Shown: positions 8,927 to 17,805 of the stretch, piece after piece | Layout of the letters: every line of letters begins with the position of its first letter | Numbering within the stretch: the first letter of the stretch is position 1 | Source of the DNA: Novosphingobium sp. G106 | GTDB taxonomy: Bacteria > Pseudomonadota > Alphaproteobacteria > Sphingomonadales > Sphingomonadaceae | Assembly (NCBI RefSeq): GCF_019075875.1 | Contig: NZ_JAHOOZ010000001.1 | Location: 2,666,001 to 2,730,000, forward strand | Direction of reading: 5' to 3' | DNA: 64,000 bases | Notes under the pieces: model-generated | Database searches by the model: none | What the model was told of the DNA's origin: nothing | What the model saw: only the letters and a program-made list of their open reading frames with translations | Position numbers and translations under genes: made by a program

Positions 8927-8981
8927 AGGGGCAAGATGCGCCGAGCGGCAGGCCGTTCGGCGCCACGATTGGGGGAATGCC

Positions 8982-9359
8982 ATGTTGCAGCGTAGCGCAC
9001 TGGAAGGCGCTAACATTCTCATCGTCGAAGATGAGGTGGAGATCTCGGGCCTTCTGCTGTCGGCAATCATCGAAGGTGGCGGTTATGTTGTAGGCCCAGC
9101 GCCTAACATCGCAGATGCGCTCCATCTCATCGACGCGGCCCACATCGACGCAGCGATTGTCGATCTTATCGTCCAGGGAACATACTGCGAAGAGGTCGCC
9201 GAAAGGCTCTCCAGCAGAAATATCCCGTTCGCTGTGACCACGGGGATCGGAGCCGACAAATCCCATCCGGCGCTGCTCGCCGCCCCTTCGATCACTAAGC
9301 CGTTCCAGGGCGAATATGTCCGAGAAGTTTTGCGGGATCTGGTCCGACAACGTCGGTAG
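8982..9359 (+). CDS. Single-domain response regulator (receiver only)
   Basis: The 125-aa product is one CheY-like receiver domain: acidic pair in ILIVEDE (residues 16-18), phospho-acceptor Asp61 in AAIVDLIV, Thr in AVTTGIG and Lys in SITKPF. No output domain follows, so it would signal by protein contact. The start follows GGGGGAATGCC. A remnant of another receiver lies directly downstream on the opposite strand (9374-9490), suggesting a former two-component cluster. The cognate kinase is not in the window. Confidence 0.85.
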   Translation: MLQRSALEGANILIVEDEVEISGLLLSAIIEGGGYVVGPAPNIADALHLIDAAHIDAAIVDLIVQGTYCEEVAERLSSRNIPFAVTTGIGADKSHPALLAAPSITKPFQGEYVREVLRDLVRQRR

Positions 9360-9373
9360 GGGCGAAGCTCGCT

Positions 9374-9490
9374 TTACCGCGGAACGGCGGGATGGAGATT
9401 GGACAGGATCTCTGCCAGTTCCGAGCTGCGAAATGGTTTGGTCAATCGGGCAACATCGGAATCGATGCCTTCGGCTTACGCGTATATGAC
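9374..9490 (-). pseudogene. Remnant of a receiver domain (C-terminal end)
   Basis: Read on the minus strand, 9475 down to the stop at 9374 gives AEGIDSDVARLTKPFRSSEL and onward to NLHPAVPR. This is the typical alpha5 end of a receiver from a hybrid kinase or response regulator, including the conserved Lys in LTKPF. An in-frame stop (9476-9478) precedes it, with VIYA, the expected beta5 residues, just before that. Only about 37 codons are recognisable. The remaining stretch to 9765 shows no gene. Confidence 0.55.
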
Positions 9491-9765
9491 CCGGCTCGGA
9501 GATTTCATTCCACGTCTCAATTAATCGCTGGCTTGCATGAGCGTATGGCGGGTTTCGGGGAGCCGATCTGGAGCGCCGAAGGGCCGCTTTGTTGGCGGAT
9601 GCTGTAACGAAGGAAGGGCAATAGCATTCCCAGCGCGGATCGTGCAGACAGCGGCCTGTGAGCGAAACTGCGAGAGTTTGGGATGCGGCGGTGAACTGTC
9701 TCGACAATGAATCGATGATGATCTCCGAACGCAGTTCTGGCCTGAACCGGGTGCAACGCTGACCG

Positions 9766-10311
9766 ATGCCGATCGGGGATGACGATCCCGACGCCGACGT
9801 TCTCGCCGCAGCATTGAGCGGCAATTCCCGCGCGTTTGAAGCGCTGCTACGGCGTCATTACGACCGTATCTACGGCCTAGCCTGGCAGCTCACCGGATCA
9901 CGCGCCGACGCCGATGACGTCGCGCAGGACGTTTGCTGCATCCTCGTCGAGAAGCTGGGCAGTTTCCAGGGCAGAGCGAAGTTCACGACCTGGCTCTGCG
10001 GCATCGTGTTCAATGCCTGTCGCGATCTTCGCCGCCGGCGCCGGTCGCTGCGCGGCCTGGCGGAACGCTTCGCGGTCATGGCCAGCCTGGCCCGCGGGCC
10101 CGACGGGCGCGACCTGCACGACGCGATGTGGATCAAGAGCGCGATAGCGCGCCTGAAGCCGGTCTATCGCGAGACCGCCGTCCTCGTCGCCGGCCAGCAG
10201 CTTACCCATGCCGAGGCGGCGGAAATCCTGGGCGTGGCCGAGACGACGATATCCTGGCGGATGCATGAAATCCGCCGCCAGCTCACAGCCGAGCCGCTTG
10301 GCGAAGGCTGA
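9766..10311 (+). CDS. ECF-type RNA polymerase sigma factor
   Basis: The 181-aa product has sigma region 2 (ALLRRHYDRIYGLAWQLTG, then ADDVAQDVCCILVEKLGSF and the TWLCGIVFNACRDLRRRRR stretch, residues about 30-95) and region 4 (RETAVLVAGQQLTHAEAAEI, then GVAETTISWRMHEIRRQL, about 130-175). These are the two domains of group 4 sigma factors. The gene is 96 bases upstream of a vWA lipoprotein and a membrane TPR protein on the same strand. No classical zinc-binding anti-sigma is present, so one of those neighbours may control it. Confidence 0.9.
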   Translation: MPIGDDDPDADVLAAALSGNSRAFEALLRRHYDRIYGLAWQLTGSRADADDVAQDVCCILVEKLGSFQGRAKFTTWLCGIVFNACRDLRRRRRSLRGLAERFAVMASLARGPDGRDLHDAMWIKSAIARLKPVYRETAVLVAGQQLTHAEAAEILGVAETTISWRMHEIRRQLTAEPLGEG

Positions 10312-10407
10312 TACAAAAAATTTCTAGGCTTACCCAAGGATAGGCCGCCGGCGCGCGTCACAGTGACATGCGGGCAATTTTGCGCCGCTGTTGCCAAGGA
10401 ATGTTCC

Positions 10408-12154
10408 ATGTCACGCTGTCACCAATTGCTCGCAGGCGCATCATTGGCCCTGCTGCTCGTCTCCTGCACGAAGTCCGGCGTTGAGTCGGTCCAGTCCTCG
10501 TCCGCCGCGGCCTCGGAAGGCGATGTTGTCGTTACCGCGCGGCGCGTCGAATCCGCCGCGGACGAATTCCGCGGCCGCAACGCCAAGGCTGATGCTCCTG
10601 TCCCCCCTGATGGCGCCGCCCCCGCCGCTGGCCGCGCCGTCGATGATCGTGTCAGGCAGGGTCGCGCCGGGCTACGTGGTTTCAGAGCCGCGCCCGCAAA
10701 TGCCCTATTACCAGGATGTCGGACGCGACAAGTTCACGACAGTGGCGGAAAACCCGTTCAAGGTCGCCCGCGAGGAACCGGTCTCGACCTTCTCGATCGA
10801 TGTCGACACCGCTTCCTATTCGTTCGTCCGCGCCTCGCTCAATCAGAACGTGCTGCCCCAGCCCGCAGCGGTGCGGACCGAGGAGATGATCAATTATTTC
10901 CCTTACGCCTATGCCGCACCACAATCGGCCCAGCAGCCCTTCAGCACCAATGTCGCGGTTTTCCCGAGCCCTTGGACCGAGGGACGCAAGCTCGTGCGGA
11001 TCGGCATCCGCGGCTACGAGATCCAGCGCGCGACGCGGCCGCGGGCGAACCTCGTCTTCCTGATCGACACTTCCGGATCGATGTACGCACCGAACAAGCT
11101 GCCGCTGGTCAAGCAGTCGCTGGCAATGCTGCTCGACCAACTCGGCGCCGATGACCGCGTGGCGATCGTGACCTATGCCGGCAGCGCGGGTACCGCGCTT
11201 GAGCCGACACCGGCTAGCCAGAAGGGCCGCATCCTGGCTGCGCTCGAACATCTGGAGGCCGGCGGCGGAACCGCCGGGGCCGAAGGCATCCGGCAGGCCT
11301 ATGCGCTAGCCGAACGGAACCTCGATCCCGAAGGCGTCAACCGCGTGATCCTCGCCACCGACGGTGATTTCAACATCGGTATCACCAACCAGGACGAATT
11401 GAAGGGCTATATCGAGCGCGAGCGCGGAAAGGGCGTGTTCCTCTCGGTGCTCGGCTTCGGCATGGGCAACTACAACGATGCCCTGATGCAGACCCTCGCG
11501 CAGAACGGCAACGGTGCCGCAGCCTACATCGACACGATCGGTGAAGCACGCAAGACGCTAGTCGACGAGGCCAGTTCGACGCTGTTCCCGATCGCCAAGG
11601 ACGTGAAGATCCAGGTCGAATTCAATCCCGCGACAGTCTCCGAATACCGGCTGGTGGGATACGAGACGCGGATGCTGAACCGCGACGACTTTGACAACGA
11701 CAAAGTCGACGCGGGCGATGTCGGCTCGGGCCAGACCGTGACCGCGATTTATGAGATCGTGCCCGTCGGCGGGCCGCGCGCGATCGGAGACCTGCGCTAT
11801 GCGGCGCCCACGCGGCAGCCGGGAGTAGCGACCGGCAACGAGTATGGCTTCGTCAAGATCCGCTACAAGCTGCCGAAATCGGACACCAGCCGGCTGATCT
11901 CGACGCCGATCAACCGCCAGGTCGAATTCGCGCGTTTCCAGGACGCACCGCAGGACGCACGTTTCGCCGCCGGCGTCGCGGGCTTCGCCGAGCTTCTGCG
12001 CGGTGGCAAGTACAGCGGCCAGATGACCTACGACGACGTGCTGCGGATCACCACCGCCGCGCGCGGTGAGGACAGCTTTGGCTATCGATCGGAACTGGTC
12101 CAGCTCATCCGCCAGGCCAAGAGCGCGGCAACCCTCGCGCGGCTCGATCGCTAG
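10408..12154 (+). CDS. vWA domain lipoprotein, YfbK type, disrupted by +1 frameshift
   Basis: The N-terminus in one frame (from ATG 10408) is a lipoprotein signal, SLALLLVSC, followed by GDVVVTARRVES. The rest continues one base out of phase. Removing one C from the C6 run at 10602-10607 joins the two as APVPLMAPPPPLAAPSM, giving about 581 aa. The body matches the N-terminal vWF_A domain (VAENPFKVAREEPVSTFSID), a VWA domain with MIDAS motif DTSGSM, and a C-terminal DUF3520 region. YfbK proteins are periplasmic and of unclear role. VVTARR resembles a TonB box. The break may be sequencing error, phase variation or decay. Confidence 0.8.
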
Positions 12155-12319
12155 GGCAGAAGCGAGCGTGGTGGGCGTCATCGCCGCCACGCTCGCGAAG
12201 CGCTTTCGGCCCGATGCCATTTGCAGCTATAAGGCCGACTGATGCCTTGCTTCCCACCTCTTGGACGACACCACCGCACCGCTCTCGATCGGGCGAAGCG
12301 CTGCGCCAGGGCCATCTAA

Positions 12320-13450
12320 GTGACGCAGGACGATCCGCTCTCGGCCCTGCTGCCCAAACCGCCGTTGCCACGGCCGGATCGCCGCGAGGCTGCGATCGGC
12401 GAGGCGATGCGGCGTTTCGATGGGGAAGAAGCCACGCCTGCTGGTGGTCGGTCGCCGCGCGCGGGGCGGAGCTGGCTGGCGACACCTTGGGGCCGCCCGC
12501 AGATCGGCGCGGTTCTGGCCACCGCACTCGTCGGCCTGATCGCATTGCCGCTCTGGGTATCGCGCGACCGGCATCCCGAGTTGACCAACCCAGGCGCAAC
12601 GACCTTCGCCGTCGCGCCTACAGCCCCGGCTCGCGCCCCAATCGCCGAGCAGGCCGAGCCTCCGCCGCCGATCGTTGCGGCTCCCCCCGCAACCAACAGC
12701 GCCGCCCTGCCCGGCATGCAGGCAGAGCAGCGGGCTGTCACAAGCCAGGCCGACAAGGCCGAAGCTGCGCCCAGAGCGGTAGGTGCGCTCGTAGCCTCTT
12801 CCGCCAAGCCGGAGGAGGCGGTCGTTTCGGTCTCGCGCCGGACGGCGAACCTCGCGCCGCCCGCAATCGTCCTCGCCGAGCCTGTGCCAGTGCCGGCACC
12901 GCCCCCACCACCGGCGGCCCCGGCCATGGCCCGGGCCGCCACCTCAAGCGCACGCGAGCGCGATGAAGGCTCCGACGACGTCATCGTCACGGCGAGGCGC
13001 GTTGAGGGCTGGAAGGCGAGCCCGGCGTCCCGGCAGCCGCGAGCGCGGCGGACTTCACAGGCTGGCGACTGGAACGCTTGTACAGTCAACGACCCCACGC
13101 GCAGTTTGGGCGGCTGCACCGAACCCGCATCGGGGCATGTCGCCGAAGGACTGGCGCGCGCCTGGCGGGGCGATCTCGACGGGGCCATCGCCGCCTTTGA
13201 TCAGGCGATAGCGGCTTCGCAGCAACCGGGTCTCTCCTATCTCAACCGCGGTCTGGTCTACGACCGCAAAGGCGATCGCGAACGCGCCGTAGCCGATCTG
13301 GATCGCGCGATCCGCCAGGCGCCGAATTCAGCCCGCGCTTACTATAACCGCAGCCTCGTGTTCCAGCGAAAGGGCGAAAAGGGCCGTGCAGAAGCCGATG
13401 CCGATCGCGCGATCGAGTTGGATCCGCGCTATAATGCTGTGATCCGCTAG
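12320..13450 (+). CDS. Membrane-anchored TPR protein, possible partner of the ECF sigma factor
   Basis: A GTG start right after an upstream stop codon opens a 376-aa frame. A cytoplasmic head (DPLSALLPKPPLPRPDRRE, residues 1-55) precedes one membrane helix (IGAVLATALVGLIALPLWV, about 62-80), a long Pro/Ala-rich linker and three TPR motifs at the C-terminus (about 270-376; NRGLVYDRKGDRERAVADL, then NRSLVFQRKGEKGRAEADAD). The linker carries DDVIVTARRVE, nearly the same TonB-box-like motif as in the vWA protein. A sigma-binding head, membrane helix and periplasmic sensor is the anti-sigma layout, but that role is inference. Confidence 0.7.
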   Translation: MTQDDPLSALLPKPPLPRPDRREAAIGEAMRRFDGEEATPAGGRSPRAGRSWLATPWGRPQIGAVLATALVGLIALPLWVSRDRHPELTNPGATTFAVAPTAPARAPIAEQAEPPPPIVAAPPATNSAALPGMQAEQRAVTSQADKAEAAPRAVGALVASSAKPEEAVVSVSRRTANLAPPAIVLAEPVPVPAPPPPPAAPAMARAATSSARERDEGSDDVIVTARRVEGWKASPASRQPRARRTSQAGDWNACTVNDPTRSLGGCTEPASGHVAEGLARAWRGDLDGAIAAFDQAIAASQQPGLSYLNRGLVYDRKGDRERAVADLDRAIRQAPNSARAYYNRSLVFQRKGEKGRAEADADRAIELDPRYNAVIR

Positions 13451-13750
13451 AACGCACTTGGCTTAGTATTATGAATGAACGGCAGATAACAGGGAGCTTC
13501 GTCGAGCACCCCTATGTCAGCTTTGTCGGCGGCGGCGTACCTCACGCTCTATGCGTCCAAAGAAAATTGAAGCGGCGCCAACAAGGCGCAGTGGCGCAGC
13601 GCCAAGGTCGATCTTTCCATCCTCATAATCGCGGCTAGCCCGCTCTTGCCGAAGCCGATACAGTACGGCATCATCTAAACTGCAAGTATTCCAGACCACT
13701 TCCGGATTGCGGATAATCTCGACCTAGAACAATATTGAGGGGTAAAAATA
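13451..13750. other. Intergenic, no supported gene
   Basis: No frame here has a ribosome site, family match or convincing length. TTGAGGGG just before 13751 belongs to the next gene. Confidence 0.5.
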
Positions 13751-13996
13751 ATGACGCGAGTACCGCAGACACCGTTGATTCCAAACAATTCACTTATTAC
13801 GCCGACCCCCGAGGAAGGGAGGGCGCTAGCGATCATGCTCGCTCGCCATTCGATTCATGCAATCCAGGGCGAATTGGAAACTTTACAAGCTGGCCGCGCC
13901 CAGTATGCGCATGATCCGGAAGGCTTAATCGCAGCTAGCCACGTTATCGCAGTTGAATTTGCCACGATAGCAGCAGCTAACAATTATTGGCGTTAA
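13751..13996 (+). CDS. Hypothetical protein, 81 aa
   Basis: A GAGGGG ribosome site lies about 10 bases before the ATG. The product reads MTRVPQTPLIPNNSLITPTP, then a predicted helical part with EEGRALAIMLARHSIHAIQG and a short alanine-rich end, NNYWR. I see no motif or membrane segment and do not recognise a family. The local base use is less G+C-rich than the flanking genes, which fits a small accessory gene. Confidence 0.45.
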   Translation: MTRVPQTPLIPNNSLITPTPEEGRALAIMLARHSIHAIQGELETLQAGRAQYAHDPEGLIAASHVIAVEFATIAAANNYWR

Positions 13997-14233
13997 TCCA
14001 TTTTTGCGACGGTTCGATTTAGCCCCGGCGGGATCCGAGCCCTCGGCATGAACAGAGGACAGCTTCAAAGCGCGCACTAAAGGCGGTCGAATGGCAGAAA
14101 TGCCAGCGATCTGCGCCGGTCGAACGCCTCAAGGGCGTTGGATCAATGCTTTCTACGATGCGGGGGTGCGCAGCGCCAACATCACCAGTTGGCTTTGATC
14201 GATTCGAGCGAAACACTACGCGGAAGACTTGTG

Positions 14234-15464
14234 TCATGCCGCTTCGAACGCGATCAGCAGTTTGTGCGGCCCATAGACGAGGAAATGGGACATCCACGCA
14301 ACGGGCTCATGCGTGTCAGCGAGACGGATGTTGAGCAGGCGTTGCAGCAGCGTTGCAAAGGCGATGCGCAACTCTCCGCGCGCGAGCTGGTTGCCGAGGC
14401 AGAAATGCGGCCCTGCTCCGAACGTTAGGTGGCTGCGACTGTTGGACCGTGTTGCATCAAGCACGTCAGGGTTGAGGAACTGCCGGGGGATCGCGGTTGG
14501 CGCCACCGAACCGCAGGACGACGATCGCACCTTTCGGAATTGCGGTTCCACCGATGTCTATGTCATTGAACGCTCGACGATAAAGCCCCTGGACGGGGGC
14601 TTCAAGACGCAGCACTTCCTCGATGAAATTAGCGATTCCGGCGGGATCGGCGCGCAGTCGATCTTGCAGCCCGGGCACTGTCGCGAGGTGGTGCATGACA
14701 CTTGTCATTGCGAGCGCAGTCGAATCATTGCCAGCGACGAGCAGGATCAGAATGATCGAGACCATTTCGCGCATGGACATTTTTCGACCGTGATCCTCGG
14801 CGTGGACGAGGTCGCTCAGTAGACAGTCGGCGGGGTGTTCCTGAAACTCCTTAATCTTCCGCGCGATGAAGCTCTGCAGTTCGGTAATCTTGTAGGTAAT
14901 GGCAATCTGTTGTTCTTCGGTATTGCCGGGATTGCTCTCGGCGATCACCGCGTCCGAGCATTCCTTGAACCAGTCGATGTCATCGAGTTCAACGCCGAGC
15001 TGGCTGGCGATCACGAGGATCGGTACGCGAGCGGCGAAGTCCGCGTAGAAGTCGCATGTACCTCTGGCGATGAACCCGTCGATCATTCCGTCGATGATGC
15101 TCTGAAGATAGTCCTCCATTTGACGCACACGCGACACTGTGAAGGCCTTGTCCACCAGCGAGCGATGGAATGTGTGGAGCGGTGGGTCCGAGACGGTCAG
15201 CGTGTTCATCGGCAGCACGCCGTGAGTTTCGTAGATATCGTCGAGCTTGGTTTGATAGCTTTTGGAATCGAACGACAGCAGCAGGCCGGTCACGTTTGAC
15301 AAATTCTGTGTATCACCCGCCCATTTGCGCACTTCGTCATAGCCGGTGACGATGTAATAGCCGCAGCTCTCGTCGAAATAGACTGGGCCAGCTTCGCGCA
15401 CCGCAGCATAGGCGGCGAACGGGCAGCGCTGCACATCCTCGTCGATGAAGCTGATCTGCGACAT
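14234..15464 (-). pseudogene. Cytochrome P450, broken by a +1 frameshift near the 3' end
   Basis: The start at 15464 follows GGAGAAGG. The first frame holds the I-helix AGNDST, the K-helix ExxR (EEVLRLEAP) and stops soon after VVLRFGGANRD. The next frame continues RQFLNPDVLDATRSNSRSHL and the heme loop FGAGPHFCLGNQLARGE. Taking one base from the run of five G at 14485-14489 (plus strand) restores a single 409-aa P450, the normal bacterial length. P450s hydroxylate substrates with O2 and need a ferredoxin pair, not seen here. Neighbouring VOC and NTF2-like genes on the same strand suggest a small catabolic set. Sequencing error is possible. Confidence 0.85.
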
Positions 15465-15492
15465 GCCTTCTCCATCCATTAGTTATTAATTT

Positions 15493-16041
15493 TCAGAGTA
15501 ATGCGAAAATTTCGTCGAAGTCGCGGCGCGGTCGCCTGCCGTCCCATTGTTGATGTGCAGCGCGCATCTTCTCGCATGCGGCCTCGAACACGGCGGTGTC
15601 TTCCACAAGCTCCAGGTAGCAACCCATCAATGCGCGCGTGTCCAGGTAGCAGAAACGGCCGACGCCCTCGACGAAGGCTGAATAGCAAGGCTCTGCGCCT
15701 GCGGCGACGTAGCGATCATGGATGGCGTCGTAGCCGTCGTGGAACATCAGCATATGATGCAGCACGCCGCCCCGAGGGATCTGTCCATCGGAATTGGCCA
15801 ATGCTTCTGTATAAGCCGAGGCGCCGCCGCTCAACTGCTGGACGACCTCGATATGGATGTCGCCAAGATAGCCATAGGCCAAGCGAAAGCGGATATGCGT
15901 GGGCTTGCCCCGGTGAAGCTGCCGCTCGGGCTCGTATTCCGCATAGTAGAAAGGACCCGCGCCGGCGATGTCGATCCAGTAGTCGAGCGATGCCTCGAGG
16001 TCGGGCGTGACATAGCCCATCTGGCTCAGCCGTCGTTTCAT
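15493..16041 (-). CDS. VOC (glyoxalase/bleomycin-resistance) superfamily protein
   Basis: The 182-aa product has the paired beta-alpha-beta-beta-beta layout of VOC proteins: MGYVTPDLEASLDYWIDIAG at the start, HIEVVQQL in the first module, then GVLHHMLMFHDGYDAIHDRY and YLDTRALMGCYLELVED. Possible metal ligands are His in HIEVV, His in LHHML and Glu in YLELVE. Members include dioxygenases, isomerases and epimerases. It lies 28 bases upstream of the P450 gene on the same strand and is probably co-transcribed with it. The substrate is unknown. Confidence 0.75.
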   Translation of the reverse strand: MKRRLSQMGYVTPDLEASLDYWIDIAGAGPFYYAEYEPERQLHRGKPTHIRFRLAYGYLGDIHIEVVQQLSGGASAYTEALANSDGQIPRGGVLHHMLMFHDGYDAIHDRYVAAGAEPCYSAFVEGVGRFCYLDTRALMGCYLELVEDTAVFEAACEKMRAAHQQWDGRRPRRDFDEIFALL

Positions 16042-16290
16042 GCCTTTGTCTCCCAGTCCCGTGCTTGTTTTCGCAGGATGCCGGCGGGAGGCAAGGCGGA
16101 ACTGTTGGCAAACGCTCGACCTTCGACGCCCCGCCTTGGAGAAGCGCTAGCTCCCGAAAAACATCGGAATCCTTTTCGGCTAGCTTAACGGATGCCAGCT
16201 TACAGGCGCCTAGCCAAGATTGTGGGACGTCCGCCTTGTCTGCGGCTGCGGCAAACATCGGGAAATGAGCAGATCGAGGCTCTAACGCAT

Positions 16291-16674
16291 CTAGTCCTCA
16301 ATCTTCTCGACGAGGTGAACGCGCGAAGGGCCGGGATCGAACGCATCGGCAAAATATTGCGTCTCCCTGCAAACCGACCCGCCTCGAAATTCCATTATGC
16401 TGACGACGTAAGAGGGAACATCGTCGTAAGTAAGGACGTACTCCGTGACCCACAGATTACCGTCCCCCACGATCCGATGAACCGAAAAACGCTTCTTGCT
16501 GGGTTGCGCTGAGCGGCTTTCCTGAATGCGATGCCTCCCGCGAATTCGTTCGCCCGACTGAGGGTAATCGAGCACAGCATTTTCATGATAGATTTCATGC
16601 TCCACGGTGAAATCATTCGCGTCAGATGCGTCCCAATGACGTTTCAGCGCTGCCCTTATGGTCAGGCTATCCAT
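16291..16674 (-). CDS. NTF2-like/SnoaL-type protein, 127 aa
   Basis: GAGGAATT precedes the ATG at 16674 (a GTG three bases earlier is an alternative). The product begins MDSLTIRAALKRHWDASDAN and carries HENAVLDYPQSGERIRGR, the typical cone-shaped NTF2-fold signature of small dehydratases, isomerases and ligand-binding proteins. The core then runs VTEYVLTYDDVPSYVVSIMEF. Same strand as the VOC and P450 genes, 250 bases upstream of them. No catalytic pair can be assigned with certainty. Confidence 0.65.
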   Translation of the reverse strand: MDSLTIRAALKRHWDASDANDFTVEHEIYHENAVLDYPQSGERIRGRHRIQESRSAQPSKKRFSVHRIVGDGNLWVTEYVLTYDDVPSYVVSIMEFRGGSVCRETQYFADAFDPGPSRVHLVEKIED

Positions 16675-16947
16675 CACAATTCCTCGTTGGCTGCTGCTCG
16701 GTCATGACCGTTTTCGGATGTCGGCAAAAGAAGGTCGAGTGACCATTATGTCGGTGATTTCACCTCATCGATCGCGCTCTCATCCTTGGCTCGGTCATTG
16801 ATAATCGCACCGCCATGGATGCAATTGCGCGGGCGTTTCCCGCAACCTTACCGGTTCAGAGACGTATGCATATTTGCTGCCGCTGCTTTATCGAGAGCCC
16901 CCCCGCTAGCGCCTGGCGGCGGCAATTCCCTTCCGGCCTACACGCGG

Positions 16948-17745
16948 TCATTCGAACGCTTGCTCCCGCTGCTGGGCCTTGCGCTCCTGGCCTTTGCGGA
17001 TCAGGCGTGGCCGCATAGTCAAGAAAACGATCCCCACAATTGGAATACAAAACGACAACAACCAAGCGTCAAAGGGCGAAGGCTTCAAGGCAGAAATGCT
17101 GAAAAGCATGAATGCGAAGGGACGCACGCCCCATTGTCCGCTCGACCAGTTCAACGTGAACTGGACGAAGCCGAGCAAGCTGCCAATGATCCAGAACCAT
17201 CGGTAGCGAATGCCTTTCGACCGGAACGCCAGGAACGCAGCCACCAATCCTGTAGCGAACACAATCGCCATCGCTGCGAGCCAGATGTAATGGATTGCCC
17301 CTCGCCCGGCGAAGCTGAAATCGCCCGCAGCAGTCGGCCGTACCGCGGACGGCACCGCATGCCATCCGACGATCTGTTCGGACCGGCTTGCCTGCTGCAG
17401 GATGATCTGGACCGCGACCCATTTGCCGCCCGATCCAAGTTCATAGTTCATAGCTTTCGTCGTGGCCCTCTGCCCACCCTCGCTCATAGAAGATACGCCC
17501 ACTGACACCAGCTCAGGCTCACCGGCAGCGGGCATTATCGCTTTGACCTTGCCCTCTATCTGCTTCGTGTAAGCATAGAGCTTGGGATCGATTTGGGACC
17601 TTACGCCATCGACATTTCCGGACATTAGGCCGGCGATAAAATTCGTGGCAAGTGCACGATCTTCCTTCGTCGACAACTTGTCGTTCCATTGGCTTTGAGA
17701 GCAGCCTGCCAGAATGATCGTCAGAATGATAAATAGCTTCCGCAC
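16948..17745 (-). CDS. Lipoprotein-like protein with C-terminal membrane helices, unknown function
   Basis: A GTG at 17745 behind AGAGGGG is preferred over the ATG at 17787, which lacks a ribosome site. It gives VRKLFIILTIILAGCSQSQ, a lipoprotein signal. A soluble domain of about 110 residues follows, then four hydrophobic stretches (IWLAAMAIVFATGLVAAFLA, WFWIIGSLLGFVQFTLNW, FAFMLFSISAL and LLSFCIPIVGIVFLTM), and a basic tail. Lipidation plus several membrane helices is unusual. No family recognised. Confidence 0.6.
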   Translation of the reverse strand: MRKLFIILTIILAGCSQSQWNDKLSTKEDRALATNFIAGLMSGNVDGVRSQIDPKLYAYTKQIEGKVKAIMPAAGEPELVSVGVSSMSEGGQRATTKAMNYELGSGGKWVAVQIILQQASRSEQIVGWHAVPSAVRPTAAGDFSFAGRGAIHYIWLAAMAIVFATGLVAAFLAFRSKGIRYRWFWIIGSLLGFVQFTLNWSSGQWGVRPFAFMLFSISALKPSPFDAWLLSFCIPIVGIVFLTMRPRLIRKGQERKAQQREQAFE

Positions 17746-17805
17746 GGGCCCCTCTACCTTTTTGAATGCATGATAGCCGCTTGCCATTTGGCGCCGGCCA
17801 TTGAC

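Noticed and set aside
8754..9824. Minus-strand 356-codon frame
   Set aside because: Overlaps DUF2171, the response regulator and the receiver remnant in a different frame; no family.
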